DNA of 64,000 nucleotides from CAZVLE01 sp964627855 (GTDB lineage: Bacteria > Bacillota > Dethiobacteria > DTU022): the NCBI GenBank assembly GCA_964627855.1, contig CAZVLE010000098.1, positions 1 through 64,000 on the forward strand. The letters run 5' to 3'. Made by a program: the position numbers and the translations under genes. Positions 16,659-25,852 of the stretch are shown one piece after another (position 1 is the stretch's first letter; each line of letters starts with the position of its first letter). The notes under the pieces are model-generated. The model searched no databases. It was not told the origin of the DNA and worked only from the letters and a program-made list of their open reading frames with translations.

Positions 16659-17528
16659 TTACCAGCTGCGCGGAATACCGGCAACCGGCTTGACTTCTTT
16701 ACCATCACTGTGCAGGCGCTGCAGAACCGTCTTGAAATCCTGATCTTTCTTTAACAGGACACCAAGGAAAGGAAACTCTGCACTAATCTTTTCCGGGCTG
16801 ATGCCTCCCACCGTCAAAGCTTGTATCCAGTCGAGCAGTTCGCTGGTGCTCGGTTTTTTTTGCAGGCTACTAATCGCACGAAGCCAGTAAAAAGCGGCAA
16901 GCGCTTCGTCGAGAAGCTGCTTATCTAATTGAGGGTAGTGAACTTTGACAATCTCAGCCATCATCCCGGTATCCGGAAAGGCAATATAATGGAAAATGCA
17001 GCGACGTAGAAAGGCATCTGGCAGTTCTTTCTCGGCATTACTGGTAATAACCACGATTGGCCGGTTAAGAGCTTCTATTATTTCCCTTGTTTCCGGAATG
17101 TAAAAGCTCATTATATCAAGTTCCCAGAGCAGGTCATTGGGAAACTCAATATCAGCTTTGTCGATCTCGTCAATAAGCAGAACAACCTGATCTGAAGCAA
17201 GAAAGGCTTCGCCCAACCGGCCCATCTTGATATAATGGCGGATATCTGAAATATCATGATCGCCAAACTGACTGTCGTAAAGACGCTGAACAGTGTCGTA
17301 AATATAAAGGCCTTCTTTGGCAGTTGTGGTAGACTTAATGTTCCAGATTAGCAGTTCCTTGCCCAGGGCATCGGCTATACTTTGGGCAAGCATGGTTTTA
17401 CCGGTGCCCGGCTCACCCTTGATTAAGAGGGGCCGGCTGAGAGCTACGGCTACGTTTACGCTGTTCTGTAACTCTGGCGAGGCAATATAGTCATGTGTAC
17501 CGGAGAATAGTGTTTCTCGCTCTTGCAA
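16659..17528 (-). CDS. MoxR-family AAA+ ATPase
   Basis: This 289-residue ATPase has Walker A GEPGTGKT near 40 and Walker B VVLLIDEIDKAD near 115. Sensor and arginine-finger regions follow (TSNAEKELPDAFLRRC). The first gene of a two-gene operon, it lies 32 bases before the VWA gene. MoxR-VWA pairs remodel or activate partner proteins. The likely start is TTG 17528 after GGGAGG. No obvious client gene is adjacent. Bases 17529-17708 contain nothing recognisable. Confidence 0.85.
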   Translation of the reverse strand: MQERETLFSGTHDYIASPELQNSVNVAVALSRPLLIKGEPGTGKTMLAQSIADALGKELLIWNIKSTTTAKEGLYIYDTVQRLYDSQFGDHDISDIRHYIKMGRLGEAFLASDQVVLLIDEIDKADIEFPNDLLWELDIMSFYIPETREIIEALNRPIVVITSNAEKELPDAFLRRCIFHYIAFPDTGMMAEIVKVHYPQLDKQLLDEALAAFYWLRAISSLQKKPSTSELLDWIQALTVGGISPEKISAEFPFLGVLLKKDQDFKTVLQRLHSDGKEVKPVAGIPRSW

Positions 17529-17708
17529 TGTAACAAACCTCCCGGGGCATAAAAATAAAATTTAACCTTCCGTTAATAATTTCTACCTGCCGGGTTCCTA
17601 ATCCTGCAGAATATAACTTCCTATAATCTGGCCCCAGTATAGTCCTGGCCTGCTCTTTGCTTTCTATGAATCGACTACTCCCTTTAATCTCAATAGTATT
17701 TTTGGATT

Positions 17709-17978
17709 TCAGGAGGTGAGTTCCCTGATATGCTGAGAATTTCTCAGGGAAAGATTCGAAAAATCTGGATCTATCCGGTAACCGAATTCAAGGCCTCCAT
17801 TACGATCAACAATTGTATCAACTAAGATATATGAGCGCCCCTGTTTTTTATAGATTTCAGTTGTGCATAAAACACCCAGAGCTTCAAAATTACTAAAAAT
17901 ATAACCAACTGCAGGAGTAAGCAGGCGGTTATTTTGCTTCCCTTTACTTTCAAATGTCATGATGATTTGCTGTGACAT
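17709..17978 (-). CDS. Small hypothetical protein at the end of the ABC-2 operon
   Basis: This 89-residue soluble protein starts 11 bases after the stop of the ABC-2 permease gene and would be last in that operon. It has no membrane segment or known motif. The middle (LCTTEIYKKQGRSYILVDT) looks like a beta-rich fold. No convincing ribosome site precedes ATG 17978, so whether it is translated is uncertain. Confidence 0.4.
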   Translation of the reverse strand: MSQQIIMTFESKGKQNNRLLTPAVGYIFSNFEALGVLCTTEIYKKQGRSYILVDTIVDRNGGLEFGYRIDPDFSNLSLRNSQHIRELTS

Positions 17979-17989
17979 AGAAAAAAATA

Positions 17990-19039
17990 TCAGGCCAGCA
18001 TTTGCTTTTTCAGTAAAAGCAGCAACGGTATTAGGGCCAGGGTGATTGCCAGGGCAATCAGCATTTCAAACCAGACCAAGCTTAATGATTCACCCATGAC
18101 CGATACTTCCCAGATGGGGCTAATGATCCAGTAGAGAGGAAAGAGCTTGGCAATCCACTGTGGCCAATCCGGAAAGAGGTAGAAGATAACGGGAACAAAC
18201 AAAAATATACCAAGACTCTTGATCAAGGTAAAAAGCATGGTTGCTGTTTTGGCATAAATACCAATCAAAAGGCCAATCATCGATGTGAGGGCAGCCGCGA
18301 GGACAACCACGACAATTACTTCAAAGGGGCGCGGTCCAAAAGCCTGGTTTAATAAAAGTGTCAGAGAGGCCAGAAATATGGCAAAAATAAACCCAAGGAA
18401 CCATTTTGCAGCAAGAACCTCGTTTACTCTGGCTGATGTAACCAGCATGGCTGTCAGGGTGCCGTTTTCTTTCTCTTCAACAAGACTGGCACTGGGCACC
18501 CAGATGCCGGCCATGACCAGGGCATAAAAAACTATTATTGGAACCAGGCGGATCGATATGGGCAAACCGGGTTCGCCAAAATATACTGTTTCTATTTCAA
18601 CAGGAGCTTCAGTTCCTTCCAGTCCCCGAATCATTTCAATTGCGGTAACAGCAATAATGATCCGGTTGGAGGCAAGACTCTCCCCGCTAATGTAAAACTC
18701 GAGCACCGGTTTTTCTCCCGCTTTAACAGCATCATCAAAACCGGCTGAGAGGACCAACCCGGCATCAAAGTCATGTTTTTCCACTTTTTCGATTAAATTA
18801 CCCGGATCGGAGAGGACAGCCACCTCGAAACCCTCCAGCTTCTGCACTGCTGTTGTGATGGTCGAATTGCCAAGATCAACAACCGCCAGGCGTGGTTTTG
18901 GCTCGAAGAGTGAACCGAAAGCAAATTGGAAAAGCAATGTAAGGGCAAAAGGCATCACCAGGGCCCAGATGAAAAAAGGCTTACGCGGGCCGACGAAAAA
19001 ATCTTTCAGTACTATCCTGAGGATTCTTTTGATACTCAC
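17990..19039 (-). CDS. ABC-2 type permease
   Basis: This 349-residue membrane protein has one N-terminal helix (about 20-42), a large extracytoplasmic domain of about 130 residues, then about five helices. This is the NatB/YhaP-like ABC2_membrane_3 layout. The segment SASLVEEKENGTLTAMLVT is the family's cytoplasmic signature. The start overlaps the end of the companion permease gene by four bases. With its partner and the MORN-ABC ATPase it forms a heteromeric exporter of unknown substrate. Confidence 0.85.
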   Translation of the reverse strand: MSIKRILRIVLKDFFVGPRKPFFIWALVMPFALTLLFQFAFGSLFEPKPRLAVVDLGNSTITTAVQKLEGFEVAVLSDPGNLIEKVEKHDFDAGLVLSAGFDDAVKAGEKPVLEFYISGESLASNRIIIAVTAIEMIRGLEGTEAPVEIETVYFGEPGLPISIRLVPIIVFYALVMAGIWVPSASLVEEKENGTLTAMLVTSARVNEVLAAKWFLGFIFAIFLASLTLLLNQAFGPRPFEVIVVVVLAAALTSMIGLLIGIYAKTATMLFTLIKSLGIFLFVPVIFYLFPDWPQWIAKLFPLYWIISPIWEVSVMGESLSLVWFEMLIALAITLALIPLLLLLKKQMLA

Positions 19040-20280
19040 AGCGTAGCCACCTTTCTCTTCAAAACGAACAGACCGGCGCCGTATAGAATTAAGACCCAGA
19101 GAAGAGCATAGAAAAGATAGTTTATTGTGTCAGCCCAGAGGAGTTCATGAATTGTAACATCGTAAAGTAATCTTACAATGGGGTAACTGGGCAAAAAGCT
19201 GACCCAGGTAGCCACAGTTCCGGGGAAAAGGACGGCAAAGGAAGGGATCATCAGCGGTATGATAAAAAGCATGCTATACATTAACTGGCCAATGAAATCC
19301 TTGCCGGCAGATCCGACAAACATTGCCACTGCCGTAAAAAGTAGTGAGCCAAGGAGGACGATAACCAGCAATAACAGCCAGTTGGCAGCATTAAAAGCTC
19401 CGACAAAGAGCAGGATAATTACAGCCTGCACCATGGCCAGGGCTGTTCCGAACAGTGTCTTGGCCATCAAAAAATGCCATACCCGCATTGGGGTAACCAG
19501 CAGCGCTGTAACTGTGCGCTGCAGCACTTCATTTGAGATAAGTGAAGCCAGGGCAAATGTTTCCATCATCATGATAAAAAAAGCAATTAAAGGCCGCATC
19601 CTGGCCCGCATCGATATTTGATCACCCATCCTATCGGTTCCGAGAATAACAGTATCCTCAGCAGGCGCTTCAACGGGTAGATCATAACCGGCAAGTTCAT
19701 ATGCCATTTCGCGAATGAAACCCTGCATCGCTCCCCTCAGTTCTTCAGGAATGGCAGCATCGGCAAAAACTGTGACCGTTGGTTTTTGTCCCATTACCGT
19801 GTCGCCGAGAAAGGATGGTGGAAACAAAATTCCAATATCGAGGTTAATTTTCTTGGCATCAGCCGGTTTTTTCTCTTCGCTTTCGGGATCATGAACTATA
19901 AACCTGCCCTGGTCGGTTCTGTAAACTTCCAGTTCCCCGCTGACGACTCTCCTGAGCATTGCCTCATTCTCAAGTTCGACCAGAACAAGTCCTTCTTCTT
20001 TAAAAGCAGCTTCGACCTCTGCAAGCTCCCCAATGACATCCTCAGGTGCTCCCTGAGCGAGAAGTGAAGCCTTTCCTTCGCTGAAAATATCTTCAAGAGA
20101 AGGTGAAATGGCAAAGGTAAGCTCTTCATCAACAGTATCGGGAACCAGCCAAAAAATGACCACAAAAAACACCAGGCTCAATACGGTCAGAAAGAGGTAA
20201 ATCATGTTGCGGCTGTAAACCTTGACATCTTTTTTCAGAATGGCCAGCAGCACTTCACCGTTTGACACGGTCTTTTTCAT
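19036..20280 (-). CDS. ABC-2 type permease
   Basis: This 414-residue membrane protein has one N-terminal helix (about 27-47), an acidic extracytoplasmic domain of about 170 residues, and five to six C-terminal helices. ASLISNEVLQRTVTALLVT marks the ABC-2 family. Four-base overlaps with both neighbours show tight coupling to the MORN-ABC ATPase upstream and the second permease downstream. The extracytoplasmic domain is larger than in the partner permease. The substrate is unknown. Confidence 0.85.
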   Translation of the reverse strand: MKKTVSNGEVLLAILKKDVKVYSRNMIYLFLTVLSLVFFVVIFWLVPDTVDEELTFAISPSLEDIFSEGKASLLAQGAPEDVIGELAEVEAAFKEEGLVLVELENEAMLRRVVSGELEVYRTDQGRFIVHDPESEEKKPADAKKINLDIGILFPPSFLGDTVMGQKPTVTVFADAAIPEELRGAMQGFIREMAYELAGYDLPVEAPAEDTVILGTDRMGDQISMRARMRPLIAFFIMMMETFALASLISNEVLQRTVTALLVTPMRVWHFLMAKTLFGTALAMVQAVIILLFVGAFNAANWLLLLVIVLLGSLLFTAVAMFVGSAGKDFIGQLMYSMLFIIPLMIPSFAVLFPGTVATWVSFLPSYPIVRLLYDVTIHELLWADTINYLFYALLWVLILYGAGLFVLKRKVATL

Positions 20281-21515
20281 CCTGCCAGCCCCCTGCCGGT
20301 CAAACGGATAAAAATTGCCTCCAGGGTTGCTTCTTCGGTATGAATTGTCAGCAGGTCGGGTGAAGCAGCAAGCTTGCTCAATAATGTAGATGATTTTTCT
20401 CCGTCCAGGGGTAAATTCTCTTCCCGGATATCATTTCCATCACGCAACCTGACTCGCACCGATCGCTTGCCATACTTTAGTTTCAGGTTTTCTGCTGTAT
20501 CAAGGGCAACTATTTCACCCTCGTTAATGAAGGCAACCCGATCTGAAAGTTCATCTGCTTCAAACATGTTGTGAGTGGTAAGCAGCACTGCTACTCCCCG
20601 CTCCGCTTCTTCCTTGATCGTTTTCCTGATTTCTGCAGCAGTGACAGGATCTAAACCGTCTGTCGGCTCATCGAGGAATAAAACCTTAGGTTTGTTGATA
20701 AAGGCACGGGCTATCATCAAGCGTTGCCGCATTCCCTTGGAATATTCGGATACACGATCCCTGGCCCGGTCGGCAAGACCGACTCTCTTTAATGCTTCCA
20801 TGGATTTGGGATTAGCAATGCCAAATAAAGAAGCGAAGAAGTCGAGGTTCTCAAGAGCGCTCATTTCGAGGTAAAGGTTCTTTTCTTCAAAGGTAACCCC
20901 TATTTGTGACTGTATGATCGGATCATCGCGGCCAACGTCCCGACCCAGGATTTGCGCTTGCCCTCCCTTGAGGGCAAGCTGACCGGTTAAAACTTTGATC
21001 GTGGTTGATTTACCGGCTCCGTTAGGCCCGAGAAAGCCAAGTATTTCGCCGGGATAGACTTCAAAGCTAATCTCTTTAACAGCCTGAAGATTGCCATACC
21101 AATGACTGAGGTTCCTCACACTGATCGCCGGTTCTGAAATTTGCCTGCCTGCTAAAGGGGCCATTTTTGCCAAGGGTGGTTCAGGCGATTTATCCCTCTG
21201 CATTTCTTCAAGCGTTTTGACAAGTTTACCCTTATCCCACAAGCCCTTTTCAGTCTTACCGTCCGGGCGGACATAAATACCATAACCGTGACGCCTGCCC
21301 CGGTCGAACTCTCCACTGTAAGAGGCGCCTCCGGCAGTAACTAGCTTTCCCTTCCCGTGAGGTTTTCCTGCCGACCATTCTCCCTCATAGATGGTGCCAT
21401 CGGACAGCCTTAACCTGCCACGTCCATGGGGAGAGCCATTCGCCAACTCTCCGCTAAACTGCCCACCCATCCAGTTAATCGTACTAACCTGCAAATTTTT
21501 ATCTTTACCGGCCAT
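20277..21515 (-). CDS. MORN-repeat / ABC ATPase fusion
   Basis: This 412-residue protein has two parts. Residues 20-97 hold three MORN repeats and a partial fourth (YEGEWSAGKPHGKGKL, YSGEFDRGRRHGYGIY). After a linker, residues 130-345 form an ABC-2 type ATPase: Walker A GPNGAGKST (163-171), signature YSKGMRQR, Walker B VLFLDEPTDGLDP. A 60-residue C-terminal extension follows. MORN repeats usually bind membranes or proteins, so they may dock the ATPase. This fusion is unusual. ATG 21515 is nine bases after GAGGTG. It is coupled to two ABC-2 permeases. Confidence 0.85.
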   Translation of the reverse strand: MAGKDKNLQVSTINWMGGQFSGELANGSPHGRGRLRLSDGTIYEGEWSAGKPHGKGKLVTAGGASYSGEFDRGRRHGYGIYVRPDGKTEKGLWDKGKLVKTLEEMQRDKSPEPPLAKMAPLAGRQISEPAISVRNLSHWYGNLQAVKEISFEVYPGEILGFLGPNGAGKSTTIKVLTGQLALKGGQAQILGRDVGRDDPIIQSQIGVTFEEKNLYLEMSALENLDFFASLFGIANPKSMEALKRVGLADRARDRVSEYSKGMRQRLMIARAFINKPKVLFLDEPTDGLDPVTAAEIRKTIKEEAERGVAVLLTTHNMFEADELSDRVAFINEGEIVALDTAENLKLKYGKRSVRVRLRDGNDIREENLPLDGEKSSTLLSKLAASPDLLTIHTEEATLEAIFIRLTGRGLAG

Positions 21516-21573
21516 TTTATCAATCACCTCAGCGTGGGTTTTCTATCCCGGGCCTTAGTAATGGCATATCGCT

Positions 21574-22110
21574 TTAATAAAGAAGTGGGTAGTTTAACTT
21601 CCAGGCCCCATGCTCAAGAACAAAAGTAAAAGGAACAGTTTCTGTATAGACATCATAGCTGGCCTCCAGTTCAAAAGTCTTTCGACCATTTTCATCCTCG
21701 ATAGATAGAACTTCTGCATCACTCCAATTTATCAGCGAGCCACCGGCGGCATCCGGATGTGCCAGGCGCCCTTCGTGCTCAATAATAGCAGTGTTTTCAA
21801 TAAATAAATCGATCGCCTCATTAGTGTATATATCACTTAGATAAGCGCGCAGCTTCTCCCAACTCTCTAGACTTTCACCCATATAAAAATAGGGGTAGCC
21901 TTCATACTCAAAGGTTTCATAAACCATGTCACTTCCACCGCTGATCACATAAAAGTAGGCATCCTGAGCAGCAGCGACTTTTTCCACTGCTGCTGCGGCG
22001 GTCAGTTCAGGGATATCAGTATCCTCGGTCGGCACCTCATCACTTGCAGCGCAACCGGACAAGAGCAGACAGAAGAAAATCAGGCAGAAAATAAGTTTTT
22101 TAATCATCAT
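21574..22110 (-). CDS. Lipoprotein, IseA-like
   Basis: This 178-residue exported protein has a signal peptide ending in the lipobox LLSGC (Cys20) and a Thr/Glu-rich linker. The C-terminal domain has AYFYVISGGSD, YMGESLESWEKLRAYLSDIYT and a final strand GAWKLNYPLLY. The spacing recalls IseA/YoeB inhibitors of cell-wall DL-endopeptidases, but I cannot confirm this. It lies 59 bases upstream of the MORN-ABC operon in the same direction and may be cotranscribed. Confidence 0.65.
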   Translation of the reverse strand: MMIKKLIFCLIFFCLLLSGCAASDEVPTEDTDIPELTAAAAVEKVAAAQDAYFYVISGGSDMVYETFEYEGYPYFYMGESLESWEKLRAYLSDIYTNEAIDLFIENTAIIEHEGRLAHPDAAGGSLINWSDAEVLSIEDENGRKTFELEASYDVYTETVPFTFVLEHGAWKLNYPLLY

Positions 22111-22182
22111 TGTAGTTTCTTTCTTTTCTATATTATTTGGCCAAAATTTATTTTATCACAACGGAAAAAACAAATTGCCATT

Positions 22183-23550
22183 TTAGAAGAATTCTAGAAA
22201 CCTGCCGCTGTTCTGGCCGGTCAATTGCCCGTCCTTAACGACTTCAACTCCTCCGACTATAACACTTTCAATACCCAAAGGAGGCCTGGCAGGCTTTTCA
22301 ATGGTAGAACGATCAATGATCAGATCGGGGTCCAGGATCGTTATATCTGCCATGTGGCCTTCTTTCAGGCTGCCTCTACCGGTAAGGGCCAGTCGTTTTG
22401 CAGACGTGGCAGTGATCTTGTCGATAGCTTCAGGCCAGTCCAGCAAACCTTCTTCACGAACATAGTGGCCAAGGAAGCGGGGGAAAGTACCGGTGCCGCG
22501 GGGATGGCCCTGACCCTCAAAGATCATCCCATCACTGGCAATCATGACCAGGGGATGCCGGGCAGCCAGTTTTATTTCTTCCTCGTTCATCACCGAGGCC
22601 ATGATCATAACCTGCGGTTCATTTTCCCTGACAGTGGCCAGAATGTCAGGGGTTGCGTACTGTCCCTTAAAGCTACCGTCAACTATGTAGAGATCACTAT
22701 AGGCAGCATTCCACCTTTCAAGACAGCCAGGTTCAAAACAGGTTGTGCCGGCAGCGGTCATAAAAGAATTGTAAGGGTAGATATCGGCCATGATATCAAC
22801 TCCGGAATCACTAGCATCTTCAAGCATTTTTAAGGCCTGAGCCATCTGACCGAAGGCAGCGCCGCTGCCAATGTGGGAAACCTGGTACTTGACTCCGGTC
22901 TCCCTGGCTACAATAAGCATCTCATCTATCGCCTCAGTAAAACGTTCTGCATCAAAGCGATAGTGAGTACAAACAATACGGTCTTTGTATTCTGCAACTT
23001 TGCTGCACAACATCAGCTGCTCTTCGAGAGAGGTTCCCGGTACATATTCAAGGCTAAAAGAAAGGCCTGGTGCACCGGCTGCGAGAGCTTCTTCAAGCAG
23101 TCCAGCCATGGCATCAATTTCTTGACCTGTGGAGGGGCTGAAAAGATCTGAGCTTCCGGCCAGCATACGCAGCGAAAGGTGCCCGATCAGAGCACTGTAA
23201 TTTACCGGTGCCGGATCTTGCAGGTAAGCCGCTTTGCTTCTTGAGAAGTCAGCATGACCGAGACCGCAGTGCCCGTCAAGAACCGACGTTACACCCATTA
23301 AAGCCATGGCTTCAAGGGTTTCCAGGAAACCGGTCTGGTCAAAAGGATATGTGTGCATATGGATGTCAATGAAACCAGGGCAGACATATTTTCCGTTTGC
23401 ATTGATGGTTTTTTTAGCGTTGATCAGGCCGGGAAGGGTGGCGCAAATGCGATCCCCTCTTATACCAATATTAAGTGGAGATATGCCATCGACAGGATCA
23501 ATTACCGTTCCGCCAATAATGGCCAGATCATACACTGAACCTTTTTCCAC
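22183..23550 (-). CDS. Amidohydrolase, N-acyl-D-amino-acid deacylase/dihydroorotase-like
   Basis: This is an enzyme of about 455 residues of the metal-dependent amidohydrolase superfamily. YVCPGFIDIHMHTYPF near 55 holds the first metal HxH. Further metal ligands probably lie in CTHYRF and QVSHIGSG, with the catalytic Asp in ASDGMIF near 345. The C-terminal beta-sandwich ends with EGHMADITILDPDLI. Substrates range over N-acyl-D-amino acids, hydantoins and dihydroorotate. GTG 23550 overlaps GGAGG, so GTG 23535 is an equally good start. It follows the dockerin gene by nine bases. Confidence 0.8.
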   Translation of the reverse strand: MEKGSVYDLAIIGGTVIDPVDGISPLNIGIRGDRICATLPGLINAKKTINANGKYVCPGFIDIHMHTYPFDQTGFLETLEAMALMGVTSVLDGHCGLGHADFSRSKAAYLQDPAPVNYSALIGHLSLRMLAGSSDLFSPSTGQEIDAMAGLLEEALAAGAPGLSFSLEYVPGTSLEEQLMLCSKVAEYKDRIVCTHYRFDAERFTEAIDEMLIVARETGVKYQVSHIGSGAAFGQMAQALKMLEDASDSGVDIMADIYPYNSFMTAAGTTCFEPGCLERWNAAYSDLYIVDGSFKGQYATPDILATVRENEPQVMIMASVMNEEEIKLAARHPLVMIASDGMIFEGQGHPRGTGTFPRFLGHYVREEGLLDWPEAIDKITATSAKRLALTGRGSLKEGHMADITILDPDLIIDRSTIEKPARPPLGIESVIVGGVEVVKDGQLTGQNSGRFLEFF

Positions 23551-23559
23551 CTCCGGCAG

Positions 23560-24186
23560 TTAAAATCTGTCAATTAAAAGCAGAGCCCTCTGCATGATCA
23601 GGGTAACATCCCGTACGTCGATCCAACCATCCCCATTTACATCAGCCGCCCTCTTCTGCTCAGGGGTGAAGTGGACAAGGTTCAGCAGGTATTGCATCAC
23701 CAGGCTTACGTCCTGCACTGTGATCCGGTTGTCACCGTTAACATCACCGGGCATCAGCCTGAATGGCACTTCACCTTCGTAGACAAAGTTAGCCACGAGC
23801 AGGCGCTTGGTTGTTGTAGAGAAAGCGTACGCGGGGTTTTCAGAAACGACAGTCCCTCTTTCTGTCCAGTATAAAAACCTGTATTCCCTGTGAGCGGTGG
23901 CAGTTACGGTCACATGAGCCAGATCATTATACAAGATGCGGGCTGTAACGACTCCTCCATAGCTGGGATTGGCAGAAATTGAGACGAAAGGGTTCTGATC
24001 ATGGCTTTCAACTGTGATCACCGAATAATTGCCATCTGACCATTCCGGAGCTGGGCTCTGGGCATTGATAATAGCCGGCCGGCATAAAATGAGGACAAGG
24101 GTAGAAAAAAGCAGAATTATCAAGGATAGCAAATACCGGTATGGCCGCCATTTTCCAGTTAATGATCCAAGTAAAACATTAAACAC
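23560..24186 (-). CDS. Dockerin type I protein with an InlB-like repeat domain
   Basis: This 208-residue exported protein has an N-terminal hydrophobic segment (about 15-42), probably a signal anchor or signal peptide. A beta-rich repeat domain follows (AHREYRFLYWTERGTVV, resembling InlB B-repeat/Listeria-Bacteroides repeat). Two Ca2+-binding dockerin repeats end the protein (GDVNGDNRITVQDVSLVMQ and ADVNGDGWIDVRDVTLIMQ). Dockerins bind cohesins on scaffold or cell-surface proteins. No cohesin is in the window. The start is GTG 24186, nine bases after GGGGAGG; a GTG at 24204 lacks a ribosome site. Confidence 0.82.
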   Translation of the reverse strand: MFNVLLGSLTGKWRPYRYLLSLIILLFSTLVLILCRPAIINAQSPAPEWSDGNYSVITVESHDQNPFVSISANPSYGGVVTARILYNDLAHVTVTATAHREYRFLYWTERGTVVSENPAYAFSTTTKRLLVANFVYEGEVPFRLMPGDVNGDNRITVQDVSLVMQYLLNLVHFTPEQKRAADVNGDGWIDVRDVTLIMQRALLLIDRF

Positions 24187-24281
24187 GGAAATCAGCCTCC
24201 CCACCCTGTGCTATTATTACATTATCATCCAATAGAGTAAATGGCAAGGAATTAATTATTATTACTAAGGTTGCCCTTTTA

Positions 24282-24824
24282 TTATTCAGACCAGTATTCA
24301 GGACGGTCAAGTGTTTTAGCGCAAACAACTTTTCCTTTAACGGAGCCAATTAGACCCGGGCTAAGTTCCTGAACCATCCAGGCTTCAGCTACTGAGGGAG
24401 CGATTGGGTAGGGTGCTTCAAAACCCAGCTTTCCAGCTGGTCTGAAACCATAACGTGGGTAATACTCAGGATGGCCGAGAACAAAAACCAGTTCAACACC
24501 ATGACCTGATAATATCTTCAGACCTGCTTTTATAAGCTCGCCACCAATTCCCTGCCGCTGAGAGGGGGGAACAACAGCCAGGGGAGCAAGTATAGCAGCA
24601 GAAACATTATTGGTCGGAGTTACCTGCGCCCTGGTAAAAAGAACATGCCCTAAAACTGCCTCCTCATCAACGGCAATAAGAGATAAAAGCGGTTTGGCAG
24701 AAGGATCAGCCAGCAGGTTTGTCACAAGATCAATAATTTCAGGCCCTTCATCATCACCAAAGGCCAGTCTCTGCACAGATAACAAAGCATTTATGTCTGA
24801 GTTACTTGATTTACGGATTATCAA
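24282..24824 (-). CDS. GNAT-family N-acetyltransferase (YhbS-like)
   Basis: This 180-residue soluble enzyme shows the acetyl-CoA loop QRQGIGGELI near 90 and the YhbS-like stretch FVLGHPEYYPRYGF near 118. The fold transfers acetyl groups to amines. The acceptor is unknown. The start is TTG 24824 with only a weak ribosome site. It stands alone between convergent and divergent neighbours. Bases 24825-25117 contain no supported feature. Confidence 0.8.
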   Translation of the reverse strand: MIIRKSSNSDINALLSVQRLAFGDDEGPEIIDLVTNLLADPSAKPLLSLIAVDEEAVLGHVLFTRAQVTPTNNVSAAILAPLAVVPPSQRQGIGGELIKAGLKILSGHGVELVFVLGHPEYYPRYGFRPAGKLGFEAPYPIAPSVAEAWMVQELSPGLIGSVKGKVVCAKTLDRPEYWSE

Positions 24825-25117
24825 AGCTGCACCATCTCTCTATAATTACATTAACGCTTGCGCCTCAGGGCAATTTTATTTTAGCACAGTTTGTGTAGTT
24901 TGCAACATTATCGTTGTTGAACACAGCTAGGGGCTCACCGCTCTAGATTCTGGAAAAAGAGCCTTCATTCTAGCAGGTTTGCCTGCCAGAGGCAGAGAAA
25001 TAGATATTATTATGACAGGTCGGCTATATCGATGCAGCACCCGGCATGTGAGTCAATGCAACACCCTTTGTTGCAGCAAATAAGGCAATATAAATAAACT
25101 GGTTGGTGATAGGACAG

Positions 25118-25621
25118 ATGAAAGGAACAAGTCATTCTCAGCCTAAGCCCCCCGTCTTTTCGAAACAGATGTTCGAAAAATGCTGCCTACTAGTTGAGAG
25201 CAACCTGGAAGAGATGGAACTAATCACAAAAATGCTTTCCTGCAGCGATTTTCTTTTGGAGCAGGATAAAAAGCAATTGCTTTTCTATGGCAGTTATCTT
25301 TATGACTATTACCTGCTGGCAGAGGACTGCCTGCTCACTATTGCCAGGATAACAGATAAATGGGTCCCGGCAAGCCTGGACTGGCGCTACCGTCTGATCG
25401 ATTTGATGCAGGCGCCCCGTGAAGAACAGCGACCTCCGGTAATTTCTGAGGAATCTGCTGCCCTGCTAAAAGACTTCCTGATCCTCTTTCTGAATTACCA
25501 CCATCACTCTAAGAACTTTTCTGCGGCCAGGATCGGTAAAATGGTCAAAGTAATCGACACCCTGAACTTCCTGCTGGTAAGAGAACTGAACAAGATCATC
25601 AGCATCCTGAGATTAAGATAA
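25118..25621 (+). CDS. HepT-like helical protein
   Basis: This 167-residue all-alpha protein resembles HepT-like toxin-RNase family members: YRLIDLM, then RPPVISEESAALLKDFLILFLNYHH. The family's usual RHxxRHxY motif is replaced by LNYHHHSKNF, so ribonuclease activity is doubtful. No MNT-type nucleotidyltransferase antitoxin gene is adjacent. ATG 25118 was chosen over an in-frame TTG at 25103; neither has a strong ribosome site. The function is unknown. Confidence 0.55.
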   Translation: MKGTSHSQPKPPVFSKQMFEKCCLLVESNLEEMELITKMLSCSDFLLEQDKKQLLFYGSYLYDYYLLAEDCLLTIARITDKWVPASLDWRYRLIDLMQAPREEQRPPVISEESAALLKDFLILFLNYHHHSKNFSAARIGKMVKVIDTLNFLLVRELNKIISILRLR

Positions 25622-25852
25622 ACAGATCCTTTCATTTAAGCTGGCTACAACTGTCATGGTGGATTATAAGCTCTTTTTTTAATGGCATCTTCCGCTAATT
25701 TGCGGTATCATAAAGTGAAAAATACCCGTGCTGTCTTTTATGAAAACGAGATAATTCTACGGGATTGACTTAACTAATTTAGGTATTTTAAATGCTAACA
25801 TTACGGGTAACCATAATACCTATTTAATGATATCATGAAAGGGGTAATTGCC

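Noticed and set aside
24825..25117. Possible tRNA or small RNA
   Set aside because: No cloverleaf or conserved T-loop sequence could be found.
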